NCBI GenBank assembly: GCA_017744515.1
Contig: JAGIBF010000031.1
Span: forward strand, 1 to 64,000
Direction of reading: 5' to 3'
From: Niastella sp.
Lineage (GTDB): Bacteria > Bacteroidota > Bacteroidia > Chitinophagales > Chitinophagaceae
Length of the DNA stretch: 64,000 bases
Shown here: one piece after another, positions 50,561 to 59,632 of the stretch
Layout of the letters: each line of letters opens with the position of its first letter
Position numbering within the stretch: the stretch's first letter is position 1
Made by a program: the position numbers and the translations under genes
The notes under the pieces: model-generated
The model's input: only the letters and a program-made list of their open reading frames with translations
Told to the model about the DNA's origin: nothing
Database searches by the model: none

Positions 50561-51631
50561 TTGAAAACACTCAAGTCATACCACATCCCTGCAAAACCAA
50601 AGCTGGTGGCGCTTACCGCCATGACCATAGCTGTCTTGTTTACCCTGCCAAGACTGGCGGTATTGCGCCACCTGCAAAACGGCCCGAACATAGATGCCCG
50701 GTTGTTAGAGTTTCTGGTGAGGGCTATTTATACTTTTCTTGTAGCCGTCATCTTCCTGCTGCTCAACCTGCAACAGAAAAAAGTATCACTTGGCTTCATC
50801 ACCTATAACCCGGCATCCATTTTTCAAAAGATCATCTACAATGTTCTCTTGTTGGGTATACTCGATATCGTATTGCTGCGCCTGCATCTTTCACTCTTCG
50901 AGCCCTGGCTGCGCGAAAGAGTATTCAGGTTCCTGTTCAATATGACGCTTATCCTCGAAGTAATGCTCACGGTGCTTATAGCACATATTTACCGGTTGCT
51001 GTTTTACAACCAGCAGGTAAGGCTCACCAATGAACACCTGTTGAAAGTAAATGCAGAAACAAGGTATGAGATGCTGATCAACCAGGTAAATCCGCATTTC
51101 CTGTTCAACTCCTTCAATACCGTGAATGCCCTCATCCATACCAACCAGCAGGAAGCCGTTCACTTCATCAACAATATGTCGGATGTATTTCGCTATGTAC
51201 TGGAAAGCAGTAAGCGCAACCTCGTAACCTTACGGGAAGAAATGCAGTTCATGAACGCTTATACCGAAATGTTGAAAGGCAGGTACGGCAATAAGCTAAT
51301 GGTTCATGTCAATACCAGCCGTGAAGCAGATCGTTTACTGCTACCGCCGGTAGCGATCCAGGTATTGGTGGAAAATGCCGTTAAGCACAACGTCATTTCT
51401 GCCAGCAAGCCATTGAGGATCGACATATTTATCGACGGCCAGGCAGGACTCACAGTAACCAATCCCATCCGGGAGAAGCAGGTAGCGCCTTATTCCACCG
51501 GCATTGGCCTGTCCAATCTAAACCAACGTTGCAGTTACCTCTGTGGTCGCGAGATCGCCGTACGCAGATCTGCACATGAATTTTCAGTCACCATACCATT
51601 AATAACACCCGATGAATATACTGATCATTGA
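50561..51631 (+). CDS. LytS-type sensor histidine kinase
   Basis: A 356-residue membrane kinase with four hydrophobic segments (about 16-150), then the His_kinase domain with QVNPHFLFNSFNTVNAL and an HATPase with LVENAVKHN and GIGLSNLNQRC. The start is a TTG at 50561; the next ATG (50621) would cut into the first membrane segment, so TTG is kept, with doubt. The 3' end overlaps the LytTR gene by 20 bases. Signal unknown. Confidence 0.9.
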   Translation: MKTLKSYHIPAKPKLVALTAMTIAVLFTLPRLAVLRHLQNGPNIDARLLEFLVRAIYTFLVAVIFLLLNLQQKKVSLGFITYNPASIFQKIIYNVLLLGILDIVLLRLHLSLFEPWLRERVFRFLFNMTLILEVMLTVLIAHIYRLLFYNQQVRLTNEHLLKVNAETRYEMLINQVNPHFLFNSFNTVNALIHTNQQEAVHFINNMSDVFRYVLESSKRNLVTLREEMQFMNAYTEMLKGRYGNKLMVHVNTSREADRLLLPPVAIQVLVENAVKHNVISASKPLRIDIFIDGQAGLTVTNPIREKQVAPYSTGIGLSNLNQRCSYLCGREIAVRRSAHEFSVTIPLITPDEYTDH

Positions 51632-52382
51632 AGACGAGGACAGCGCAGCTTCGCAGTTGACCACTATGGCAGCAGCCCATTTCGACAAGCCCCATTTTGT
51701 GCCTGTGATCGACAACATTGGTGAAGCAAGGGACTTCCTGATGGCTAAGCCGTCCATCGACCTGATCTTCCTGGACATCAATCTTTCGGATGGGCTCTCA
51801 TTCGCCATCTTTAAAGACCTGGTCATCGACATACCCATCATCTTTACCACGGCCTATGATCAATATGCCATCCAGGCATTTGAACTCAACAGCATCGACT
51901 ACCTGCTGAAGCCCATCCGCAGCGAAAAACTGGCACAGGCCATTACCAAGTTCAAACGACTGGATGGCCGCAACAGGATGATACCGGATATGCTGAGCAT
52001 CGACAACGTGCGCAAGCTCATCAATGCGGAAGCTGCTTATAAGCGCAATTTCCTGGTGCCCTTCAAGGACCGGCTTATTCCACTCCACGTTTCAGACATT
52101 GCCTGGTTTGAACTGCAACATGGACTGGTGCGGGGCATGACGCACAGCAAAACCACCTACATCATGGAGGAGAAAAGCCTCGAAGAACTAAGCGAAACAC
52201 TAAACCCCTGGGAGTTTTACCGTGCCAACAGACAATACCTCGTGAGCAGGAAAGCCATCAAAGATGTGCAACATCATTTTAACGGCAGGCTGTATGTGAA
52301 TATATCGCCGGCACCGCAGGACAAGATACTTATCAGCAAGGCCCGGTCGGGCCACTTCAAGACCTGGATGAGATCCATGTAA
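51612..52382 (+). CDS. LytTR-family response regulator
   Basis: A 256-residue regulator. The receiver has E7-D8-E9 and phosphoacceptor D55 in LIFLDINLSDG, with the Lys in LLKPIRSEKL. The C-terminal LytTR domain has VPFKDRLIPLHVSDIAWFE and EFYRANRQYLVSRKAI. It overlaps the kinase gene upstream, so they form a pair. It converges with the SDR gene; the gap is 14 bases. Confidence 0.94.
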   Translation: MNILIIEDEDSAASQLTTMAAAHFDKPHFVPVIDNIGEARDFLMAKPSIDLIFLDINLSDGLSFAIFKDLVIDIPIIFTTAYDQYAIQAFELNSIDYLLKPIRSEKLAQAITKFKRLDGRNRMIPDMLSIDNVRKLINAEAAYKRNFLVPFKDRLIPLHVSDIAWFELQHGLVRGMTHSKTTYIMEEKSLEELSETLNPWEFYRANRQYLVSRKAIKDVQHHFNGRLYVNISPAPQDKILISKARSGHFKTWMRSM

Positions 52383-52396
52383 CCAGTTGATCGCAC

Positions 52397-53131
52397 TTAT
52401 ACCAACACAGCACCACCATCCACTACAATCGTTTGACCGGTGCCAAATCCCTGTTTCAACAGGTACAGATAAGTTTGCGCAATATCCGTAGCTTCCCCTA
52501 CCCGCTTTACCGGCAATGAATCACCAACAGTCTTATACAGTTGCTCACGGTCAGCAGCGCTCATATTGTTCCATAAATTGGTTCTTACCACGCCCGGTGA
52601 AACGATGTTTACCCGGATCGGCGCCAGTTCTACCGCCATGGCGCGGGCAAAGCCTTCCATAGCACTGCAAATGCTGGCGCCCAATGACCAACCTTTGCCC
52701 GGACGGGCGCCGGCAATACCACTGGTGAGCACAATGGAACCACCTGCATTGATATGCGACGCACCATACTTTACAGCAGCCAGCGCACCCCAGTAGCGGA
52801 TATTGAAGAATTCGCGCGCTTTGGGAATATCTGTATGAGCAATCTCACTGAGTCGTAAATTTTCACCCGCCGTATATACGAGGTGATCGAAGGCCCCGGC
52901 CTTTTCAAAGAACAGCCGGATGTTTTCTTCTTTTCCCAGATCAACGGCATACCCCTCATGGCTGCCGGGCAATGTTGCCAGCGCCTGCTCTACCCTTTCC
53001 AGGTTGCCCGATACAATAACAAGGTGAGCGTCTTCAGCCGCCAGCGCTTGTGCTGTAGCCAATCCTATACCGGAACTTCCGCCCATTACGATGATCCTTT
53101 TGCCTGTCAATACACTTTGTTGTTTTTCCAT
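52397..53131 (-). CDS. Short-chain dehydrogenase/reductase
   Basis: A 244-residue NAD(P)-dependent oxidoreductase of the SDR family. It has the cofactor loop VMGGSSGIGLA near the N-terminus and the fold's later strands (LTSGIAGARPGKGWSLGASIC in the active-site region and VNIVSPGVVRT). The usual catalytic Tyr-x3-Lys is not clear: the region has SLGASICSAMEGFARAM where YxxxK is expected, so the activity is in doubt. The ATG at 53131 is used. A Crp-like regulator gene lies 75 bases upstream on the same strand. Confidence 0.85.
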   Translation of the reverse strand: MEKQQSVLTGKRIIVMGGSSGIGLATAQALAAEDAHLVIVSGNLERVEQALATLPGSHEGYAVDLGKEENIRLFFEKAGAFDHLVYTAGENLRLSEIAHTDIPKAREFFNIRYWGALAAVKYGASHINAGGSIVLTSGIAGARPGKGWSLGASICSAMEGFARAMAVELAPIRVNIVSPGVVRTNLWNNMSAADREQLYKTVGDSLPVKRVGEATDIAQTYLYLLKQGFGTGQTIVVDGGAVLV

Positions 53132-53206
53132 AATTTGCTTTTTTGATACAGCAAATTTCCCCCGGCCTGCCGGGGAAGGACTTACCAAATGGTAAAAAGC
53201 AAAACC

Positions 53207-53815
53207 TTAGCGGATATTTCGGCGGATGCGGCTGAGCGACTGCGGTGTAATGCCGAGGTAAGAGGCGATGTCATTAAGTGGTACCCGAAGCGAAATATCT
53301 GGCTGCAGCTCCAGGAACAATTGATAACGCGCCGAAGCATCGGCGCCCGCATACGTGTTGCGAAGCTGTATTTTGCGCATGAGCGCTTCCCGGGTTATAC
53401 CTTCCATCAGATCTTTAAAATAAGGGATAAGCGTATACAATTGCAGCAATTGTTCCCGCGTAAACACTACCAATGTGGCATCGCTGGCAGCAAGGATACT
53501 TTCATGGGCAGGCACATTGTTCTCAAAACTATTGAGGATCGTACATAAGTGATCTTCTTTTACAAAGAACAACACCACCTCATTGCCTTTATCGTTGACA
53601 TGGGTGATCTTCAGAATACCATTGCTGATAAAGAACAGCTCCCGCGCTACTTTGCCTTCCTGAAGTAATACATCCCCTTCCTTCACCGTACGCAGGTGAA
53701 TATGCTGGCCAATAACAGCCACATCTTCATCTGAAATATTTCTATGCCGCCTGAGAAAGTTGATCAACGATGCCAGCATCTCGTACAAGTTTGTGCGCGT
53801 CAAAATTAAGAACAT
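53207..53815 (-). CDS. Crp-like transcriptional regulator
   Basis: A 202-residue regulator of the Crp/Fnr superfamily: cyclic-nucleotide-binding-like beta-roll (about 20-135) with a helix-turn-helix at the end (NDIASYLGITPQSLSRIRR). No N-terminal cysteines. The C-terminal wing is short, as in the many Bacteroidota Crp-like proteins paired with oxidoreductases. It lies directly upstream of the SDR gene on the same strand. The start could be 53815 or 53779 (second ATG). Probable local regulator of the SDR. Confidence 0.87.
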   Translation of the reverse strand: MFLILTRTNLYEMLASLINFLRRHRNISDEDVAVIGQHIHLRTVKEGDVLLQEGKVARELFFISNGILKITHVNDKGNEVVLFFVKEDHLCTILNSFENNVPAHESILAASDATLVVFTREQLLQLYTLIPYFKDLMEGITREALMRKIQLRNTYAGADASARYQLFLELQPDISLRVPLNDIASYLGITPQSLSRIRRNIR

Positions 53816-53827
53816 AAAAAATAAGGA

Positions 53828-54571
53828 TCATAACGTCAGCAGCCTTTTTAGAAAATCGTCCTTCCGCCGCGTAGACACTTCCAGTTCTGTATTATCGCTC
53901 ATTACAACAGAACCTCCCTTACCTTTATTGTAGCTTTTTATACAGGCAAGGTTAACGAGATGAGAATTGTGAACCCGGAAAAAATTATAATCCGTAAGCA
54001 TCTCATCGAACTCTTTTAATGTTTTGGCTACGACAATCTTCTGCTTGTCTTTAAGGAAAATAGTGGTATAGTTGATATCCGACTCACAACGAATGATCTC
54101 ATCGACTTTCAAAATGATCATACCATTCATGACCGGTACACAGATTCTTTTGGAAGCGCTATAAAGATTGCCAAGCAATGTTTCAATTTTACGGCTGGCG
54201 TCTATTTTCGACACCTTTTGCAACAACTTGTTAACTGCCGCTACGAGTTCGTCCTCATCGACAGGCTTCAATAAATAATCAAGCGCACTGAATTTGAAAG
54301 CTTTTACGGCATATTTTTCGTAAGCCGTAGTAAAGATCACTTCAAAGTTGATGGAATCCAGTTTTTTCAGCACATCGAAACCTGTATCGTTGCCCAGCTG
54401 AACATCCATAAAAACCAGCTCTGGCTGATATTGTTCTATAGCCCGTGTAGCATCGGCTACAGAGGTAAAGCTATCCATTACATGGACCACACCAGGCAAA
54501 AATTCCGAGATCTGTTTATTAAGCCGGTCGATGCAGTGCTGCTCGTCATCGACAATAATGGTTCTTATCAT
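53828..54571 (-). CDS. LytTR-family response regulator
   Basis: A 247-residue regulator. The receiver has acidic pocket D8-D9-E10, phosphoacceptor D56 in LVFMDVQLGND and Lys in LLKPVDEDEL. The LytTR domain has DEIIRCESDINYTTIFL and FFRVHNSHLVNLACI, with a basic C-terminus. It begins seven bases after the stop of its kinase partner. Third LytTR in 15 kb. Confidence 0.95.
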   Translation of the reverse strand: MIRTIIVDDEQHCIDRLNKQISEFLPGVVHVMDSFTSVADATRAIEQYQPELVFMDVQLGNDTGFDVLKKLDSINFEVIFTTAYEKYAVKAFKFSALDYLLKPVDEDELVAAVNKLLQKVSKIDASRKIETLLGNLYSASKRICVPVMNGMIILKVDEIIRCESDINYTTIFLKDKQKIVVAKTLKEFDEMLTDYNFFRVHNSHLVNLACIKSYNKGKGGSVVMSDNTELEVSTRRKDDFLKRLLTL

Positions 54572-54578
54572 AACTATA

Positions 54579-56387
54579 TCAAAATTTCTGTTGCAATGGA
54601 ATTTTCACATTCACTCTTGTACCCTGAGAAAGGCCAACCACCTGCACACTATCGCATGCCAGCTGCTTCTTATTAATCATAGCGATCCTGTCGGTCGTGA
54701 TCTTTATCCCCAACGATTGCTTCTCCTGCTGTTCAGCCTCCTTTGTACCAATATCCTTACTTATGCCTACACCATTATCTTCCACCACACAGAGAATATG
54801 ATCTCCTTCCCGTAAAATGCGGATATAGAGCTTTCCGTGACCTGTCTTTTGGCGCAAACCATGCCAGATACTGTTTTCCACAAAAGGCTGTAACAACAGC
54901 GGCGGCACCAGCGTATTATCCACATCGACAGACTCGTCGACAATGATCTCGTAATCGAACCGGTGGTCCATGCGAAGGGCCTCTAATTGCATGTACAACT
55001 CCAAAGCCTTCAGATCGTCGGATAAAGATACCTCCTTATGCCCCGAATGTTCGAGGATCATGCGCATGAGCCGCGCAAACTTGACCAGGTATTTATCGGC
55101 TGCCTGAATATTATTCTTACCGATGTAATCACTAATTGAATTCAGAGAATTGAATATAAAATGCGGGTTCATCTGTGCACGCAAGGCTTTCATTTCCGTA
55201 CTTGTGATTTCCGCCTTCAGCTCTGCCTCATGCTGCCTCGTTACTGCATCCCGCCGGCGTTTATAGAACAGAAATGAGGTAGCGCCACCCAGCAAAAGGA
55301 TAGCAGCAATACCGATCCAGGCATTCCTGATAATGCCCTGCCGATGCAGGGCCGCAGCATGGGCAGCCTGTAGCAGTGCCTCCTTTTTTTCCGCCTGGAA
55401 TTGCATCTCCTTACGGACTACCTCCTGCCGCTTCTCATCATTGGTAACACTATCGCGCAGCAGTATGAACTGCTTGTAAGCAGCGAGTGCCTGCGCAAGC
55501 TTGTGCTGCTTTTCATAATTGGCGTACAAAGATTCCCAGGATTCATATTCCCACTGCACACTGCCCATTTCCTTTGCCAGCCTCAGCGACTCTTTGCTCA
55601 ATTGCTCCGCTTTACCATACTCTGATAAATATACCAGGGCCCAGGCCCAATTGTTGAGCGCAGGAGCCTTTACATAAATATTGCCCGATGTTGTTGCCAG
55701 CTCAACGCTTTGTGCGGAAAAAAATACGGATTTCCTGTAATCCCCAGTTTCCTTAAACAATGACCCCAACACACAAAGAGCATTGCTTTCCAGCCGTTTA
55801 TTGCCGGTTTCCCGGCTCAGGGCAAGCGACTTGTCATAATAGGACAAAGCTGAATCATACTTACCTAACTGCTGGTAAATGGTGCCTACATTACAATAAG
55901 ACATGGTCAACTCTTCCCTGTTATCAAGCGCACGCACGATTACAAAATGACGCTTTTGATATTCCAATGCTTTATCGAACTGCTTCAGGCTAGAATAAAC
56001 AATCGCCATATTGTTCAATACAGAAGCTTCAAATAATTGACTTTTACCATTATCTGCCGTCAACGCCTTTTGAAAATTATCCAACGCACCCACATAATCA
56101 GACTGTACCAGGCAAATCCCTCCCGTAGACCGGAAAGCCATTGCCTGCCCTTTCTGCCAATTGATCTTGCCAGAAATAGCAGCCGCTTCCCTGGCATATT
56201 GCATGGCTTCTGCAGGATCATAAGTAAAAGTGGCATTGGCCAGTTTGATCAATATCAAAACACGGTTGGAATCTTCAGCGGCATGAGTGCTTAATAAACG
56301 CTTCAATGAATCCGGAGTACCTACCTGTTGCTGGGAAAAACCCCGGAAGGCAACAAAAACGAATAAGAGGAAAAATACATTTCGCAT
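54579..56387 (-). CDS. TPR-containing LytS-type sensor histidine kinase
   Basis: A 602-residue sensor. Signal peptide (about 1-18, ending FRGFSQ), then periplasmic TPRs (about 60-330, for example DNFQKALTADNG, QLGKYDSALSYYDKSLAL), a coiled stretch, a membrane segment (about 355-375, with LLLGGATSFLFY), and the cytoplasmic His_kinase (QMNPHFIFNSLNSIS) and HATPase (FVENSIWHG, VEDNGVGIS, LGIKITTDRI) domains. The TPR part is the probable signal input. Forms a pair with the LytTR gene seven bases downstream. Confidence 0.94.
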   Translation of the reverse strand: MRNVFFLLFVFVAFRGFSQQQVGTPDSLKRLLSTHAAEDSNRVLILIKLANATFTYDPAEAMQYAREAAAISGKINWQKGQAMAFRSTGGICLVQSDYVGALDNFQKALTADNGKSQLFEASVLNNMAIVYSSLKQFDKALEYQKRHFVIVRALDNREELTMSYCNVGTIYQQLGKYDSALSYYDKSLALSRETGNKRLESNALCVLGSLFKETGDYRKSVFFSAQSVELATTSGNIYVKAPALNNWAWALVYLSEYGKAEQLSKESLRLAKEMGSVQWEYESWESLYANYEKQHKLAQALAAYKQFILLRDSVTNDEKRQEVVRKEMQFQAEKKEALLQAAHAAALHRQGIIRNAWIGIAAILLLGGATSFLFYKRRRDAVTRQHEAELKAEITSTEMKALRAQMNPHFIFNSLNSISDYIGKNNIQAADKYLVKFARLMRMILEHSGHKEVSLSDDLKALELYMQLEALRMDHRFDYEIIVDESVDVDNTLVPPLLLQPFVENSIWHGLRQKTGHGKLYIRILREGDHILCVVEDNGVGISKDIGTKEAEQQEKQSLGIKITTDRIAMINKKQLACDSVQVVGLSQGTRVNVKIPLQQKF

Positions 56388-56645
56388 AAGTGGGAGTAAG
56401 TGGGTTTTGGTTGGTTTCTAATCAGCTGTAATTTAAACAACTCCGGCATAACCTCATCAGGGAGTAATCCTGGTAATACTTTAAGAGCCTTTCCCCTACA
56501 GCTTTTGCGCAAATAATAAATCAACCGCCACAAAAAATAAATGGGGATTTATCCCTGAATAACCCGGCTGTATGTTCGCATCGACAAGCCAAAACCAATA
56601 CCCGTGATCATCTCTATGTATTTCATCACTTTAAAAATAACTATC

Positions 56646-57152
56646 ATGCGGGTATCAACAACACTGCAAGCCATGATGCTTGCACTCCTGATCGGAACAG
56701 GCGCCAGGGCGCAAATCATCAACAAGGTAAATGAAGCGGGAAACACAGTTACGGCGGCCACCAACACCATCTCCAGCACCACACAAAACATCAACACAGC
56801 TAAATCCGTTATCAATTCATTATTCGGGGGCAAAGGAAAAAACACACCAACAGTAGCATTCGCCATTGGCGGCATCGACTACAGTGATGCCAACCTCGAC
56901 AACCTGAAAACGGCTATCAATAAAGTAAAAGGTGTAAAAAAGGTCATTACCAATTACAAAGACGGTACAGCTACCATCGTTGTTCCCTACAAAGGCTCCG
57001 TTACCGAATTATGGGATGCCGTCTCCGCCAAAGAGAAACAATTATTCAAATTAATGCTGGCCCAGGAGAATACCATTGTCCTCGAGTACCAGCTCAAAGC
57101 CAGCAATACCTCAACAACACAGGCCACCGCTTCCAAACCCGGCGGCAATTAA
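56646..57152 (+). CDS. Exported protein with HMA-like beta-alpha-beta domain
   Basis: A 168-residue protein with a signal peptide (cleavage probably after GARAQ, about residue 23). The middle of the mature part is a Thr/Ser/Asn-rich stretch. Residues about 65-145 look like a beta-alpha-beta-beta-alpha-beta fold (VAFAIGGIDYSDANLDNLKT, KGVKKVITNYKDGTATIVV), which resembles heavy-metal-associated domains in layout but has no CxxC. Function unknown. A repeat protein follows 20 bases downstream, so they may be co-transcribed. Confidence 0.6.
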   Translation: MRVSTTLQAMMLALLIGTGARAQIINKVNEAGNTVTAATNTISSTTQNINTAKSVINSLFGGKGKNTPTVAFAIGGIDYSDANLDNLKTAINKVKGVKKVITNYKDGTATIVVPYKGSVTELWDAVSAKEKQLFKLMLAQENTIVLEYQLKASNTSTTQATASKPGGN

Positions 57153-57172
57153 TTACTCAACGAGCATACTGA

Positions 57173-58456
57173 ATGAAGAAGATATTTATTGGCATTGCCT
57201 CCATGCTGTGGTTGTGCACAACGCTAATTGCCCAAACGCCTCCTGCCATTCAATGGCAAAAATGCTATGGAGGGCGAATGACTGAAAACGCAAAGACCGT
57301 AAAACAAACGCCGGATGGCGGATATATCGTAGCGGGATACACGAACACGCAGAACATAACCCGCGATTATAAAGGCCGAAAAGATGTATACGTGGTAAAA
57401 ACAGATACCGGCGGCACCATACAGTGGCAAAAAGTATTGGGCGGCGCAATGGATGAAGAAATAAATGCACTGGCCCTTGCCAACGATGGAGGATACATTC
57501 TTGCAGGCTACACCACCTCCAACGACGGCGACGTTACTTACAATCACCTGGGCAGCGATTGCTGGGTGATCAAGCTAAACCAGCAGGGTGATGTAGAATG
57601 GCAAAAGACTTATGGAGGGAAAGGCAATGAGGAAGCCAATGCGATCATACCGACAAATGACGGCGGTTATATGATGGCTGGCGCTTCCACCTCCAAAGAC
57701 GGAGATCTTACCAGCAACCGCGGAGGCAAAGATTGCTGGGTAGTAAAACTTAATAACCAGGGAAATATAATATGGCAAAAATCCTATGCAAGCAGGTATG
57801 GCCAGGACGAAATTATGGCGATACGCCAAACTACGGATGGGGCATATGTATTTGCCGCCGCCATTGGCAATGGAGGCAATGATGTAACAGAAGTAAAAGG
57901 CGGTTATGACTACTGGATCGTAAAGATCACAGACAATGGCCTCATACAATGGCAAAAAACCTACGGAGGCAGGGGCAGTGATATCCCGTATGATATCCAG
58001 ATCACCCGCGATGGTGGTTACATTGTAGCGGGCAGTACATCTTCAGTCGATGGAGATGTGGCCAATAAGCGGGGACAATTGACAGATTACTGGGCCATCA
58101 AGCTCAACGCAAATGGCAGTCTCGAATGGCAAAAGACCTTTGGAGGGTCCAGGGCCGATGCAGCCTACGCCATACAAGTCGTGAACGACGGCTATCTCAT
58201 ACTCGGTGAAAGCCACTCAGCCGATGGAGACATTACGAATAGCAAAGGAGGAGGCGATTGCTGGATCGTCAAAACCGACAAAATGGGTAGCTTGATCTGG
58301 CAAAAAGCACTCGGCGGCTCCTACAGTGACGAATGCCATGCTGCCTGCATCACCACTGATGGAGCATTGGTGATAGCCGGAAATACAAGCTCAAATAATA
58401 GAGATATTTATTCCCGGGTCGGCGGCGCAGATATACTGCTGATCAAAATGAAATAA
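57173..58456 (+). CDS. Exported seven-repeat protein, probable beta-propeller
   Basis: A 427-residue protein with a signal peptide (ends LIAQ, about residue 22), then seven units of about 57 residues, each with a WQK-x-YGG start, a DGGY-x-x-AG middle, a DGD turn and a D-x-W-V-I-K-L strand. Seven equal units fit a seven-bladed beta-propeller. The last blade ends at the stop, so there is no C-terminal sorting domain. Function and ligand unknown; a related family of repeats (SBBP/PQQ-like) is a loose match only. A terminator hairpin follows at 58489-58514. Confidence 0.75.
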   Translation: MKKIFIGIASMLWLCTTLIAQTPPAIQWQKCYGGRMTENAKTVKQTPDGGYIVAGYTNTQNITRDYKGRKDVYVVKTDTGGTIQWQKVLGGAMDEEINALALANDGGYILAGYTTSNDGDVTYNHLGSDCWVIKLNQQGDVEWQKTYGGKGNEEANAIIPTNDGGYMMAGASTSKDGDLTSNRGGKDCWVVKLNNQGNIIWQKSYASRYGQDEIMAIRQTTDGAYVFAAAIGNGGNDVTEVKGGYDYWIVKITDNGLIQWQKTYGGRGSDIPYDIQITRDGGYIVAGSTSSVDGDVANKRGQLTDYWAIKLNANGSLEWQKTFGGSRADAAYAIQVVNDGYLILGESHSADGDITNSKGGGDCWIVKTDKMGSLIWQKALGGSYSDECHAACITTDGALVIAGNTSSNNRDIYSRVGGADILLIKMK

Positions 58457-58488
58457 GAAAAAGGTAAGGAGGTGGCCATAATATGGAA

Positions 58489-58514
58489 AAAGGCAGCCAT
58501 TACCGGCTGCCTTT
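58489..58514. terminator. Bidirectional terminator hairpin
   Basis: Perfect 10-bp stem AAAGGCAGCC / GGCTGCCTTT with loop ATTACC. It lies between convergent genes. The stem and loop resemble the hairpin at 37529-37550 (same GGC/GCC core, loop AT-ACC). Confidence 0.8.
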
Positions 58515-58537
58515 CAGTTATTTGCAAACGATCACTA

Positions 58538-59530
58538 TTAATGATTGTGTCCGTCGCCGGGTGCATGACCGGGAGGAGGAGCGCCGGGGCCACCAGGAGC
58601 AGGTGCATTATCAGCCACCTCTACCACCTCTACATCAAACATCAGGCTTTCGTGAGGCTTTTGACCAGGACCGGGCCTGTCGCCATAAGCCTGGAAGAAA
58701 GGAATGTACAAAGTACCCTTTCCACCTTTTTTGAAGAAAGCCAGCCCTTCATCCCATCCGGGAATTACAGAACCCGTACCCAGCACCAGCTCATAAGGAG
58801 GCCTGCTGCCATCCATATTGCTTTCAAATACAGTTCCGGAAGGGAACAGCTTACCAGTGTACTTAACGCTGATCTTTTTGCCGGCCGCAGCTTGCATGCC
58901 TGTGCCGGGATCTTTGATCTCTACATAAGTGCCACCAGCTGCTTTTTGAGCAACGATCTTATTCTTAGCCAGGTAATCTTCGATTTCTTTAATGGCAGGA
59001 CCGCGCTTCTTTTGTCCTTCTTCAATCGCCTTTTGCTGCTCAGCTTGTTGACGTGCCTGCTCTTTCATACCCTCTGCCATTTTATCTTTTTCAGCGAGGC
59101 TATCAACAGTAAACAGGTCTACAACCTTAAAGGAAAGAACGATCTGGTCTTTACGGCTAATGAAAGGAGGCAATCCACCTGGATTCTTCTTCATCAAAGT
59201 ATCAACCAGCACATATACGATAGCGCTATCACCCTTGCGCAGCAAAGGGAAAATTTCGGCTGGGTCATAGATCTGACCAACGCTGTCAACAGTAACGAAC
59301 GCAGGCATTTTGCCGTAGTTGTCTCTCAGCAAGGTATCTTTTCCAGGACCTTTCAGGCGCTGGGCAAACATAATTTTCAGGGTATTACCGCGTTGCGCAG
59401 GCTTGCCCTTGCCATCTGAAATGATCTTGTATAACAGGCCACTTTTGGTTTTCTTTACACCGCCACCTTTACAGCCTGCTGCTATCAACAGTACTGCCAG
59501 ACAGCCAAGAAGAATCGTTACTCTTTTCAT
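58538..59530 (-). CDS. FKBP-type peptidyl-prolyl isomerase lipoprotein
   Basis: A 330-residue periplasmic lipoprotein. The lipobox is IAAGC (Cys at about residue 20). The N-terminal domain is a degenerate FKBP-like part with a charged helix (about 150-205, KMAEGMKEQ). The C-terminal FKBP domain (about 225-315) has KISVKYTGKLFPSGTVFE, GSVIPGWDEGLAFFK and YIPFFQAYGDR. The tail is Pro/Gly/His-rich, ending PGDGHNH. FKBP proteins help fold periplasmic proteins. Start at 59530 opens the lipoprotein signal. Confidence 0.93.
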   Translation of the reverse strand: MKRVTILLGCLAVLLIAAGCKGGGVKKTKSGLLYKIISDGKGKPAQRGNTLKIMFAQRLKGPGKDTLLRDNYGKMPAFVTVDSVGQIYDPAEIFPLLRKGDSAIVYVLVDTLMKKNPGGLPPFISRKDQIVLSFKVVDLFTVDSLAEKDKMAEGMKEQARQQAEQQKAIEEGQKKRGPAIKEIEDYLAKNKIVAQKAAGGTYVEIKDPGTGMQAAAGKKISVKYTGKLFPSGTVFESNMDGSRPPYELVLGTGSVIPGWDEGLAFFKKGGKGTLYIPFFQAYGDRPGPGQKPHESLMFDVEVVEVADNAPAPGGPGAPPPGHAPGDGHNH

Positions 59531-59632
59531 TTGAATTAATTGTTTTTTATAGGTCACCTGCCACTGCGCCAGCGGCAAAAAGTTATGTGTATTTTACTAT
59601 GAACCTTGTACGCTCGACTCTGAACTCTTAAA

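Noticed and set aside
58472..59419. Rightward open frame of 315 codons across the FKBP gene
   Set aside because: It is antisense to a clear FKBP lipoprotein gene, has no recognisable domain, and begins in the terminator hairpin.
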